Of a DNA stretch of 64,000 bases, positions 35,548 to 45,100 are shown piece after piece. Below the pieces are notes generated by a model that saw only the letters and a list, made by a program, of their open reading frames with translations, searched no databases and was not told the DNA's origin. Position numbers and translations under genes: made by a program. The first letter of the stretch is position 1. Every line of letters begins with the position of its first letter. The DNA is from Streptomyces sp. DvalAA-14 (GTDB taxonomy: Bacteria > Actinomycetota > Actinomycetes > Streptomycetales > Streptomycetaceae), in assembly GCF_900091855.1 (NCBI RefSeq), contig NZ_FMCH01000423.1, forward strand, positions 1 to 64,000. The letters run 5' to 3'.

Positions 35548-37176
35548 TCACATCCGGAAGACGCCGTAGCCCGGCGCGGTCGGATCGGCGGTCGGCAGCG
35601 GGGCGTTGGCGCAGGCGGTCAGTGCCAGACCCAGCACCGTGCGGGTCTCCAGCGGGTCGATCACTCCGTCGTCCCACAGACGGGCGGTGGCGTAGTAGGC
35701 GTTGCCCTGTGCCTCGTACTGCTCGCGGATCGGGGCCTTGAACTCCTCCTCGGCCTGTTCGGTCCACTTCTCCCCGGCCGCCGCCAACTGGTCCCGCTTG
35801 ACGGTGGCCAGCACGGAGGCGGCCTGCTCCCCGCCCATTACGGAGATCTTGGCGTTGGGCCACATCCACAGGAACCGGGGGCTGTAGGCCCGGCCGCACA
35901 TCGAGTAGTTCCCGGCGCCGTAGGAGCCGCCGATCACCACCGTCAGCTTCGGCACCCGGGCGCAGGCGACCGCGGTGACCATCTTCGCGCCGTGCTTGGC
36001 GATGCCCCCCGCCTCGTACTGCCGGCCCACCATGAAGCCCGAGATGTTCTGCAGGAAGAGCAGCGGGATGCCGCGCTGGTCGCACAGCTCGATGAAGTGC
36101 GCGCCCTTGAGGGCCGATTCGGCGAACAGGATGCCGTTGTTGGCGACGATCCCCACCGGGTGCCCCTGCAGATGGGCGAATCCGGTGACCAGCGTGGCGC
36201 CGTACTCCGCCTTGAACTCCGCGAACCGGCTGCCGTCCACCAGCCGGGCGATCACTTCCCGCACGTCGTAGGGCGTACGGGAATCCACCGGGACCGCCCC
36301 GTACAGCCCCGCCGGGTCGACGGCCGGCGGCTCCGCGGGCCGCACCGTCCAGGGCGGACCTTCACGGGCGGGCAGGGTCGCCACAATGTCGCGGACGATG
36401 CTCAGCGCGTGCGCGTCGTCCTCCGCCAGATGATCGGTGACGCCCGAGATGCGCGCGTGCACCTCCCCGCCGCCGAGTTCCTCGGCCGTGACCACCTCAC
36501 CGGTGGCGGCCTTCACCAGTGGCGGCCCGCCGAGGAAGATCGTGCCCTGGTTCCGGACGATCACCGCCTCGTCGCTCATCGCCGGGACGTAGGCGCCGCC
36601 CGCCGTGCACGAGCCCATGACCGCGGCGATCTGCGGGATGCCCCGGGCGGACATGCTGGCCTGGTTGAAGAAGATCCGGCCGAAGTGGTCGCGGTCGGGG
36701 AAGACCTCGTCCTGCCGGGGCAGGAAGGCGCCCCCGGAATCGACCAGGTAGACGCAGGGCAGCCGGTTGTCGAGGGCCACCTCCTGGGCGCGCAGATGCT
36801 TCTTCACGGTCATCGGGTAATAGGTGCCGCCCTTGACGGTCGCGTCGTTGGCGACCACGACCACCTCCCGCCCGGAGACGCGCCCGATGCCCGCGATCAC
36901 TCCCGCGGCCGGTGCCTGCCCGTCGTACATGCCCTCGGCGGCGAGCGGGGCCAGCTCCAGGAAGGGCGAACCGGGGTCGAGCAGCCCGTCCACCCGGTCG
37001 CGGGGGAGCAGCTTGCCGCGCGCGGTGTGCCGGGCCCGCGCCTTCTCGCCGCCGCCGAGGCGCGCGATGACCAGCTTGTCGCGCAGCGTGGCGCTGAGCG
37101 CGGCATGTGCCTCTGTATTGGCGCGGTACGCCTCCGACGCCGGATCGGCGGCGCTGGACAGGGCGGGTGCTGCCAT
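35548..37176 (-). CDS. Acyl-CoA carboxylase beta subunit, methylcrotonyl-CoA type
   Basis: The product has 542 residues. It is a carboxyltransferase: [101 protein letters not shown], and [11 protein letters not shown]. The [12 protein letters not shown] and [25 protein letters not shown] blocks are typical of MccB rather than PccB. It transfers carboxyl from biotin to 3-methylcrotonyl-CoA. It is the first gene of the leftward branched-chain operon, and its promoter region holds the TetR operator at 37194-37238. Confidence 0.9.
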   Translation of the reverse strand: MAAPALSSAADPASEAYRANTEAHAALSATLRDKLVIARLGGGEKARARHTARGKLLPRDRVDGLLDPGSPFLELAPLAAEGMYDGQAPAAGVIAGIGRVSGREVVVVANDATVKGGTYYPMTVKKHLRAQEVALDNRLPCVYLVDSGGAFLPRQDEVFPDRDHFGRIFFNQASMSARGIPQIAAVMGSCTAGGAYVPAMSDEAVIVRNQGTIFLGGPPLVKAATGEVVTAEELGGGEVHARISGVTDHLAEDDAHALSIVRDIVATLPAREGPPWTVRPAEPPAVDPAGLYGAVPVDSRTPYDVREVIARLVDGSRFAEFKAEYGATLVTGFAHLQGHPVGIVANNGILFAESALKGAHFIELCDQRGIPLLFLQNISGFMVGRQYEAGGIAKHGAKMVTAVACARVPKLTVVIGGSYGAGNYSMCGRAYSPRFLWMWPNAKISVMGGEQAASVLATVKRDQLAAAGEKWTEQAEEEFKAPIREQYEAQGNAYYATARLWDDGVIDPLETRTVLGLALTACANAPLPTADPTAPGYGVFRM

Positions 37177-37193
37177 GATTCGGCCCCCCGGAT

Positions 37194-37238
37194 GTTAGCG
37201 AGCGTTAACCTGATGGATCTACGTTAACGCTCGCTAAC
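37194..37238. promoter_or_regulatory. Paired inverted-repeat operator between carboxylase operon and TetR gene
   Basis: GTTAGCGAGCGTTAAC (37194-37209) and GTTAACGCTCGCTAAC (37223-37238) are exact reverse complements separated by 13 bases. Each arm also carries the TTAACGCTCGCTAA-like pattern of TetR regulators in acyl-CoA catabolism. The right arm overlaps the predicted -35 of the tetR gene. Confidence 0.88.
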
Positions 37239-37261
37239 CGGATTGTCTAGACTCAATTCCA
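37224..37261 (+). promoter_or_regulatory. Promoter of leaderless tetR gene, overlapping operator
   Basis: TTAACG (37224-37229), an 18-base spacer, and TAGACT (37248-37253) are followed by seven bases to the ATG at 37261. The -35 lies inside the right operator arm, which would give direct autorepression. There is no ribosome site before the ATG. Confidence 0.55.
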
Positions 37262-37929
37262 TGAACCCGACGAAGACGGCAGAGAACCGCCGTGAGCAGA
37301 TCCTTCGCGAGGCGGCCCGGCTCTTCGCCGAGCGCGGCTTCCACGGTGTCGGTGTGGACGAGATAGGCGCCGCGGTCGGCATCAGCGGCCCCGGCCTGTA
37401 CCGGCACTTCGCGGGCAAGGACGCGATGCTCGCCGAGTTGCTGATCGGGATCAGCGACCGGCTGCTGACGGCCGGCCGGATGCGGGTCGCCGAGACCGCC
37501 GACGCCGGACAGGCGCTCGACGCGCTGATCCGCGGCCACATCGATTTCGCCATCGACGACCGGCCGCTGATCACCTTGCACGACCGGGAACTCGACCGGC
37601 TGCGCGACGCCGACCGCAAGCTTGTCCGCCAGCTCCAGCGGCAGTACGTGGAGGAATGGGTCGCGGTGGTGCGGCGGGTGTACCCGCAGGCGACCGAACT
37701 GGAGGTGCGCGCGGCCGTGCACGCCGTCTTCGGCCTGCTCAACTCCACCCCGCACTTGGGGGCCCAGGCCGGGCTGCCGGATCGTTCCGCCATGGCGGCG
37801 CTGCTGCACCGGCTGGCGCTCAGCGCCCTGGCGGCCCTGGACGGCGGTCCCGCCGGTCCCCCCGGTCGGCCGGCCGCCCGCCGGGGGACCGCTCTGGACA
37901 GCGATAAGGACCGACCGGTAACTTACTGA
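37261..37929 (+). CDS. TetR-family repressor of branched-chain acyl-CoA genes
   Basis: The product has 222 residues. The ATG at 37261 is supported by leaderless promoter geometry; an in-frame GTG-type start at 37243 would lie inside the promoter. The N-terminal HTH is RREQILREAARLFAERGFHG with VDEIGAAVGISGPGLYRHFAGKDAML. The ligand domain ends in a Pro/Gly/Arg-rich tail. It is divergent from the carboxylase-lyase-dehydrogenase operon and precedes the second acyl-CoA dehydrogenase, and inverted-repeat operators lie in both flanks. It most likely senses an acyl-CoA intermediate of leucine degradation. Confidence 0.88.
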   Translation: MNPTKTAENRREQILREAARLFAERGFHGVGVDEIGAAVGISGPGLYRHFAGKDAMLAELLIGISDRLLTAGRMRVAETADAGQALDALIRGHIDFAIDDRPLITLHDRELDRLRDADRKLVRQLQRQYVEEWVAVVRRVYPQATELEVRAAVHAVFGLLNSTPHLGAQAGLPDRSAMAALLHRLALSALAALDGGPAGPPGRPAARRGTALDSDKDRPVTY

Positions 37930-37940
37930 GCGCTTGCTTA
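37923..37940. promoter_or_regulatory. Probable second TetR-type operator before acyl-CoA dehydrogenase gene
   Basis: TTACTGAGCGCTTGCTTA is an imperfect palindrome with a GAGCGCTTGC centre that resembles TetR operators of fatty-acid genes and partly the operator at 37194. It overlaps the tetR stop and lies about 70 bases before the GTG of the dehydrogenase. Confidence 0.5.
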
Positions 37941-38008
37941 TTTGTTGGTTTGACGATCGGCCGCCCCTCGGGCAGCGGCCGGGACCGCTGGTCGATGGGA
38001 GGCGCGCT

Positions 38009-39166
38009 GTGCGTCGTACGGTGTTCAACGAGGACCACGAGGCGTTCCGCGAGACGATCCGGGCCTTCATCGAGGCCGAGGTCGTCCCCGTCTACGGCGA
38101 GTGGCTGGCCGCGGGCCAGGTCCCCCGCGAGTTCTACTACAAGCTCGGCGAGCTGGGCGTCTTCGGTATCGAGGTTCCGGAGGAGTACGGCGGCGCCGGC
38201 CAGCACAGCTTCAAATTCCAGTCCGTCATCAGCGAGGAATGCGCCCGCGCCGGCGTCAGCTTCGGCGGCAGCAGCGTCCACGTCGGCCTGTGCCTGCCCT
38301 ACGTCGTCGCGTATGCCACCGAGGAGCAGAAGAAGCGCTGGCTGCCCGGCTTCGCCAGCGGCGAGATCATGTTCGCCATCGCCATGACCGAGCCCGGCAC
38401 CGGCTCCGACCTGGCCGGCATGAAGACCACCGCCAAGCTCTCCGCCGACGGCACCCACTACCTGCTCAACGGCGCCAAGACCTTCATCACCGGCGGCGTC
38501 CACGCCGACCGCGTCATCGTCTGCGCCCGCACCGCTCCGCTCACCGCCGAGGACCGCCGGGCCGGCATCTCGCTGTTCGTCGTCGACACCAAGTCCGAGG
38601 GCTACGCGGTCGGCCGCAAGCTCGACAAGCTGGGCCTGAAGGCCTCCGACACGGCGGAGCTCTCCTTCTCCGACGTGCGGGTGCCGGTCGAGGACCTGCT
38701 CGGCGAGGAGGGCAAGGGCTTCTCCTACCTCGGCCAGAACCTGCCGCAGGAACGGCTCGGCATAGCCATCGGCGCCTACGCCCAGGCAGCTGCGGCGATC
38801 CGCTTCGCCCAGAACTACGTCCTGGACCGCACCGTCTTCGGCAAGACCGTCGCCTCCTTCCAGAACACCAAGTTCGAACTGGCCGCCTGCAAGGCCGAGG
38901 TCGACGCCGCCGAAGCCGTCGTCGACCGTGCCCTGGAGGCCCACGACAAGCGTGAGCTGTCCGCCGCCGACGCCGCCTCCGCCAAGCTCTTCTGCACCGA
39001 GGTCGCCGCCCGCGTCATCGACCGCTGCCTGCAACTGCACGGCGGCTACGGCTACATGAACGAGTACCCCATCGCCCGCCTGTACGCCGACAACCGCGTC
39101 AACCGCATCTACGGCGGCACCAGCGAGGTCATGAAGTCGATCATCGCCAAGTCGATGGGCCTGTGA
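38009..39166 (+). CDS. Acyl-CoA dehydrogenase, LCAD/IVD-like
   Basis: The product has 385 residues. The GTG at 38009 lies six bases after GGGAGG. Family blocks are PEEYGGAGQHSFKFQ, AIAMTEPGTGSDLAG, NGAKTFITGG, and C-terminal NRIYGGTSEVMKSIIAKSMGL. The C-terminal GGTSE lacks the usual catalytic Glu, but NLPQERLGIAIGAYAQ carries the alternative Glu used by long-chain and isovaleryl-CoA dehydrogenases. It may therefore oxidise isovaleryl-CoA or longer acyl-CoAs. It is coupled to the TesB thioesterase by a GTGA overlap and probably controlled by the adjacent TetR protein. Confidence 0.88.
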   Translation: MRRTVFNEDHEAFRETIRAFIEAEVVPVYGEWLAAGQVPREFYYKLGELGVFGIEVPEEYGGAGQHSFKFQSVISEECARAGVSFGGSSVHVGLCLPYVVAYATEEQKKRWLPGFASGEIMFAIAMTEPGTGSDLAGMKTTAKLSADGTHYLLNGAKTFITGGVHADRVIVCARTAPLTAEDRRAGISLFVVDTKSEGYAVGRKLDKLGLKASDTAELSFSDVRVPVEDLLGEEGKGFSYLGQNLPQERLGIAIGAYAQAAAAIRFAQNYVLDRTVFGKTVASFQNTKFELAACKAEVDAAEAVVDRALEAHDKRELSAADAASAKLFCTEVAARVIDRCLQLHGGYGYMNEYPIARLYADNRVNRIYGGTSEVMKSIIAKSMGL

Positions 39167-40069
39167 GCGACGCCGACCGGCCGCTCGGCGACGGACCTGC
39201 CCCCGCTCGAGTCCCTGCTCGATCTGCTCGACCTGGAGCGGATCGAGCAGGACATCTTCCGCGGCGTCAGCCGCTCCGCGGTCGTCCCCCGGGTCTTCGG
39301 CGGCCAGGTCGCGGCGCAGGCCCTGGTCGCCGCGGGCCGCACCGTACCGGAGGAACGCGGCGCGCACTCCCTGCACGCCTACTTCCTGCGGCCGGGCGAC
39401 CCCGGCGCGCCGATCGTCTACCAGGTCGACCGCATCCGCGACGGCCGCTCCTTCACCACCCGGCGAGTGGTGGCCGTCCAGCACGGCCTGCCGATCTTCC
39501 ACCTCTCCGCGTCCTTCCAGATCCACGAGGACGGCCTGGAACACCAGGAGCCGATGCCGTCCGCGCCCGACCCCGAGACCCTGCCGACTGCCGAGGAACT
39601 CCTGCCCGCGCACGCCGACAAGTTCCCCGACCTCACGGTGGTGGACCGGTTGCTGGAGGCCCGCGCCGCCGTTGACCTGCGCTACGTGGAAGCCCCGCCG
39701 TTCCTCACCGCCGGCGTCGCCCGCGAGCCCCGTTCCCAGGTCTGGTTCCGCACCCGCGGCAAGCTCGCCGAGGATCCGCTGCTGCACGTCTGCCTGGCCA
39801 CCTATGTCTCGGACATGACCCTGCTCGACTCGGTACTGCTCGCCCACGGCCGCGGCGGGTGGGCCGTCGGCGACGTGGTCGGCGCCAGCCTGGACCACGC
39901 CATGTGGTTCCACCGGCCGTTCCGGGCCGACGAGTGGCTGCTCTACGACCAGCAGAGCCCGTCCGCCTCGGGCGGGCGCGGTCTGGGCACCGCCCGCATC
40001 TACACCCAGGACGGGCGGCTCGCTGTGTCGGTGATCCAGGAGGGCCTGGTCCGCGTGCCGCGCCGCTGA
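39163..40069 (+). pseudogene. TesB-type acyl-CoA thioesterase II, apparent 1-base insertion near the start
   Basis: The expected start is the GTG at 39163, overlapping the upstream stop (GTGA). That frame leaves the gene after about ten codons. The real frame reads LPPLESLLDLLDLERIEQDIFRGVSRS, then VFGGQVAAQALVAAG, SLHAYFLRPGDP and GRSFTTRRVVAVQ. It runs to 40069 with double-hotdog landmarks, including SLDHAMWFHRPFRADEWLLYDQQSP. Removing one G from GACGGACC (39190-39197) unites them into about 301 residues. Without repair, the first ATG/GTG in frame is at 39467, which would remove half of the first hotdog; a CTG at 39197 is another possibility. It hydrolyses acyl-CoA next to the dehydrogenase. 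Confidence 0.75.
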
Positions 40070-40076
40070 CGGGGAC

Positions 40077-40884
40077 CTATGCCGCGGGGTCCAGCCCCGC
40101 AGCCTCCAGCAGGTACGCGGTCAGCGGTGCGTAGTAGTGCGGCGCCACATTGTCGTCCAGGGGCACACTCACCCGAATGCTCTGCTCCGCCTCACCGACG
40201 AACAGCGCCGGGTCGTTGGAGTCGGCGAAGCCCACCGTCTCCAGGCCGCGCCCGCCCGCGCAGCCGGCCCAGCCGTGGTCGGCTATCACCAGGTCGGGCA
40301 GCGGCTCCCCGTCCCGCCCCAGGGCGTCCAGGATCTCCCGCATCGGGTCGGGGGAGTGGGGTGTGCACCAGGCCGCCACCGCGGTGCAGCATGAACACGC
40401 CGGCCAGATGACGTATCTCGCCCCCGTCCGCGTACAGGTGGCGCTCGGCCGGGGCGACCAGTGAGCAGCCCGCGCTGCGCAGAGCGGCGGCCAGCGCGTG
40501 GTGGACGGCGAAGAGCCCGGCCGGGTGCCCGGTGGCCAGCAGCACCCGGGAGCCGTTGCGCACCGCCTTCTGCAGCACTTCGGCCATCCGGTCCAACGCG
40601 TCGATCGTCAGTTCGACATCTATGGTGTCCTGTCCCTGCCGGTGCCCGGGGTCGGCGACGACTCCACAGCGCTCGGCCATCAGCTCCAGCACGTCGGCCG
40701 GATCGGTCCAGCGGTCACCCAGATCCAGTCCCAGCCAGTAGTAGCGGTTGCCCTCGGCGAGCGCGCGGTAGTGGTCCAGGTTGTTCTCGCGGCTGGTCGC
40801 CACGTCCCCGGCTATCCGGGTACGGACGAGGTGGTCGGCGAGGTCCTGACGGCTGGGGGCGACGGGCGCGGGATCCATGGGCAT
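40077..40884 (-). pseudogene. Conserved phosphatase-like protein, apparent 1-base insertion
   Basis: The ATG at 40884 starts MPMDPAPVAPSRQDLADHLV, then NLDHYRALAEGNRYYWLGLD and VLLATGHPAGLFAVHHALA, a conserved Streptomyces family usually annotated as phosphatase. After LHRGGGLVHTP the frame is lost. The family sequence HSPDPMREILDALGRDGEPLPDLVIADHGWAG continues one frame over to 40077. Deleting one base of the run CCCC on the coding strand (GGGG at 40358-40361, plus strand) restores HTHSPDPM and about 268 residues. The gene is convergent with the thioesterase. The family's substrate is not known to me. Confidence 0.7.
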
Positions 40885-41057
40885 GCGGATATTGTCCCGC
40901 GTCCGGCGCACACGCGTGCGACGGCCTGTGGACAACTCGAACCCAAGATCGACGCCGAGGCGCAATCGCCGCCCCGAATTGGAGGAAACGTACATTCCGG
41001 GACGGCCGAGCGGCGACGTAGGGTCCCGGGGACCCACCCCACCAGGAAGGCAGGCCC

Positions 41058-42017
41058 ATGAGCAGCGCAGATCCGCGCGGCCCCGTCGACTCCTCCCGCG
41101 TCCCGCGCTACGCGGGCCCCGCGACTTTCGCCCGGCTGCCGCGCCTGGACGAGGTCGGCGCCGCGGACATCGCGGTGGTGGGGGTGCCCTTCGACGCGGG
41201 GGTCTCCTACCGGCCCGGCGCACGGTTCGGCGGCAACGCCATCCGCGAGGCATCCCGCCTGCTGCGTCCGTACAACCCCGCGCAGGACGCCTCGCCCTTC
41301 GCGCTCGCGCAGGTCGCCGACGCCGGGGACATCGCAGCGAACCCCTTCGACATCGATGAGGCCGTGGCGACCATCGAGGCCGCCGCCGATGACCTGCTCG
41401 GCACCGGCGCCCGGCTGATGACCCTCGGGGGCGACCACACCATCGCGCTGCCGCTGCTGCGCGCGGTCTCCCGCCGGCACGGCCCGGTCGCGCTGCTGCA
41501 CTTCGACGCGCACCTGGACACCTGGGACACCTATTTCGGCGCCGCCTACACCCACGGCACGCCCTTCCGCCGGGCCTTCGAGGAAGGCATCCTCGACACC
41601 TCGGCGCTCAGCCACGTCGGCATCCGCGGACCCCTGTACGGCCGGAAGGACCTCGACGAGGACGAGCGGATGGGCTTCGGCATCGTCACCTCCGCGGACG
41701 TGATGCGCCGGGGCGTGGACGAGATCGCCCAGCAGCTCCGCGAGCGGATCGGCGACCGGCCGCTCTATGTCTCGGTCGACATCGACGTGCTGGACCCGGC
41801 GCACGCGCCCGGCACCGGTACTCCCGAGGCCGGCGGGCTGACCTCCCGCGAACTGCTCGAGATCCTGCGCGGCCTGTCCGACTGCCGGCTCGTCTCGGCC
41901 GATGTGGTGGAGGTCGCCCCGGCCTACGACCACGCCGAGATCACCTCCGTGGCCGCCTCCCACACGGCCTACGAGCTGACGACGATCATGTCCCGGCAGA
42001 TCGCGGCCTCCCGCTGA
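41058..42017 (+). CDS. speB: Agmatinase
   Basis: The product has 319 residues, starting at ATG 41058 with AGGAAGG upstream. It is a ureohydrolase with the binuclear manganese ligands in [28 protein letters not shown] and [21 protein letters not shown]. The [14 protein letters not shown] region and length match agmatinase and guanidinobutyrase-like enzymes of Streptomyces. It should convert agmatine to putrescine and urea, though related Streptomyces enzymes act on other guanidino compounds. It lies alone; the divergent phosphatase-like gene lies upstream. Confidence 0.9.
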   Translation: MSSADPRGPVDSSRVPRYAGPATFARLPRLDEVGAADIAVVGVPFDAGVSYRPGARFGGNAIREASRLLRPYNPAQDASPFALAQVADAGDIAANPFDIDEAVATIEAAADDLLGTGARLMTLGGDHTIALPLLRAVSRRHGPVALLHFDAHLDTWDTYFGAAYTHGTPFRRAFEEGILDTSALSHVGIRGPLYGRKDLDEDERMGFGIVTSADVMRRGVDEIAQQLRERIGDRPLYVSVDIDVLDPAHAPGTGTPEAGGLTSRELLEILRGLSDCRLVSADVVEVAPAYDHAEITSVAASHTAYELTTIMSRQIAASR

Positions 42018-42186
42018 ATCACCCGAAGGGACTACGACCGATGTCGTACTCATGTGCGACTTTGGTCGTTGGTTCTGTTGCGGGAGGATGAAACGCGCAG
42101 TCCGGCGCGTTGCAGCCTCGGGCGGAAGGGTCGGGCGGGGCAGCAGAGCAGGCCCCGCCCATCCGATGATCAGTGGGAGGAATCGC

Positions 42187-45100
42187 GTGACGAGGGCGAA
42201 GGACGAACCGGAGCAGGGCTGGCTCCGGCGACTGACCGCGTACAGCTGGCGGTACAAGCGCGAAGTCCTGCTGGCGCTGGGCGCCTCGCTCGGCGGCATG
42301 GCCGTCACCGCCCTGGTCCCGCTCGTCCCGAAGATCATCATCGACGACGTCATCGTCAAGCACGACAAGCCGCTCCTGCCCTGGGCGATCGCTCTGGTGG
42401 TGGCCGCGCTCGTCGTCTACGCGCTGACATACGTGCGCCGCTACTACGGCGGACGCCTCGCCCTCGACGTCCAGCACGACATGCGCAATGAGATGTTCCG
42501 CTCGATCCTGCGCCTCGACGGCCGCCGCCAGGACGAGCTGAGCACCGGTCAGGTCGTCGGCCGGGCCACCAGCGACCTCCAGCTCATCCAGGGCCTGCTC
42601 TTCATGCTGCCCATGGTCGTCGGCAATCTGCTGCTCTTCGTGCTCTCGCTCGTCGTGATGCTGGTGCTCTCCCCGCTGCTGACCCTGGTCGCGCTGGCGG
42701 TGGCCCCGGCCCTGTGGTTCATCGCCAACCGCAGCCGCAAGCGGCTCTTCCCCGCCACCTGGTACGCCCAGGGGCAGGCCGCCGCCGTCGCCGGCATCGT
42801 GGACGGATCGGTCACGGGCGTCCGCGTGGTCAAGGGGTTCGGCCAGGAGCAGCAGGAGATGGGCAAGCTGGAGAAGGTGGGCCGCCGCCTGTTCGCCGGG
42901 CGGGTGCGTACCGTCCGGCTCAGCGCCCGCTACACCCCCGCGCTCCAGGCCGTCCCGTCGCTCGGCCAGATCGGCATGCTGGCGCTCGGCGGCTGGATGG
43001 CCACCCGGGGTCAGATCACCCTGGGTACATTCGTCGCCTTCTCCACGTACCTCGCCCAGCTCACCGGGCCGGTGCGGATGCTCACCGTCATCCTCACCGT
43101 GGGCCAGCAGGCCCGCGCCGGTGTGGAGCGCGTCTTCGAGCTCATCGACACCGAGCCGACTATGACGGAGGGCAGCGGCACCCTGCCGGCCGACGCGCCC
43201 GCCACCGTCGACTTCGACCAGGTGTCCTTCGGCTACACCGAGGAGCGGCCCGTCCTGGCCGGCTTCGACCTCCACGTGGCGCCGGGTGAGACCGTCGCGA
43301 TCGTGGGTTCCTCGGGATCGGGAAAGTCCACCGTTTCCCTGCTGCTGCCCCGGTTCTACGACGTCACCGGCGGCGCGGTGCGCGTCGGTGGCACCGACGT
43401 GCGGGAGCTGACCTTCGACGCGCTGCGATCGGTGATCGGCCTGGTCCCCGAGGACAGCTTCCTGTTCTCCGACACCGTGCGGTCCAACATCGCCTACGGT
43501 CATCCCGAGGCGACCGACGAGCAGATCGTCGCCGCCACCCGGGCCGCCCAGGCGCACGAATTCATCACCGCGCTGCCCGACGGCTACGACACGGTGGTCG
43601 GCGAGCAGGGCCTGACCCTCTCGGGTGGTCAGCGGCAGCGGGTCGCGCTGGCCCGCGCCATCCTCATGGACCCCGGACTCCTGCTGCTCGACGACGCGAC
43701 GTCAGCGGTCGACGCCCGCGTGGAAGCCGAGATCTTCGACGCGCTGCGCGAGGTCATGCGCGGCCGGACGACGGTCCTGATCGCCCACCGCCGCTCCACG
43801 CTCGCGCTCGCCGACCGGATCGCGGTGCTGGATGCCGGACGGCTGGCCGATGTGGGCACCCATGAGGAACTGGAGGAGCGCAGCGCCCTCTACCGCGCGC
43901 TGCTCACCGATCCGGAGGCACTCGGCGCGGACGTGGTGCAGCTCGACCCGGCGGGTGCGGCGGCAGCCGCTGAGGAGCGGGAGCGCGCCAACGGCGGGAT
44001 CACCCCTGAGCTGTGGCCGGCGGACCGCCGTCCGGCCGGTTCCGAAAGCGACGCGGCGGCGACCGCCGCCGGTGTGATGACCCCGCGCAACGCCGGCGCC
44101 GGTGGTCCCGGCGGCCTGGCGGGAGCGCTGGCCGGCATGCCCGCCACGCCCGAACTGCTGGCCAAGGTGGCCGCCCTGCCGCCCGCGCTCGACACCCCCG
44201 ACGTGGACGAGCAGCGGGCCCAGGCGGCCGATCCCGACTTCGGTCTGGGCAGCATGCTGCGCGGCTTCCGGACCCCGCTGCTGCTGAGCCTGCTGCTGGT
44301 CGCGGTGGACGCCGTCGCCGGACTGCTGCTGCCGATCCTGATCCGGCACGGCATCGACGCCGGCGTTCGCCAGGCCGCGCTCGGCGCGGTGTGGGTGGCG
44401 TCGCTGCTCGGCCTCGGTCTGGTGATCACCCAGTGGGCGGTGGAATGGGGCTCGACGCTGCTCACCGGACGGACCGGCGAACGTGTCCTGTACACCCTGC
44501 GGGTGAAGATCTTCGCCCACCTGCACCGGCTCGGACTCGACTACTACGAGCGCGAGCTGAGCGGCCGCATCATGACCCGGATGACCACCGACGTGGACGC
44601 GCTGTCCACGTTCCTGCAGACCGGTCTGGTCACCGCACTGGTCAGCCTGCTCACCTTCGCCGGCATCCTGGTCGCGCTGCTCGCCATCGACGTGGAGCTG
44701 GCCCTGGTGGTCTTCGCCACGCTGCCGATTCTGGTGGTCGCCACCTGGATCTTCCGCCGCAAGTCCAAGCGGGCCTACGAACTCGCCCGCGAACGGGTCG
44801 CCGTCGTCAACGCCGACCTGCAGGAGCACGTCGCCGGTCTCCGTGTGGTCCAGGCGTTCCGCGGTGAGCGACTCGGCGCGGAACGCTTCCTGCGCCGCAG
44901 CGACGAGTACCGCACCGCCCGGGTGCGGGGCCAGTTCCTGATCTCGGTCTACTTCCCCTTCGTGCAACTGCTGTCGAGCGTGGCGGCGGCCCTGGTGCTG
45001 GCCATGGGAGCGCACCGGGTCACCGAGGGCACGTTGACGGCGGGCGCCCTGGTGGCGTACCTGCTCTACATCGACCTGTTCTTCTCACCCGTGCAGCAGC

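Noticed and set aside
33446-37176. Assignment as acetyl- or propionyl-CoA carboxylase
   Set aside because: Possible from the alpha subunit alone, but the beta-subunit motifs, adjacent HMG-CoA lyase and acyl-CoA dehydrogenase fit methylcrotonyl-CoA carboxylase better. The call remains an inference.
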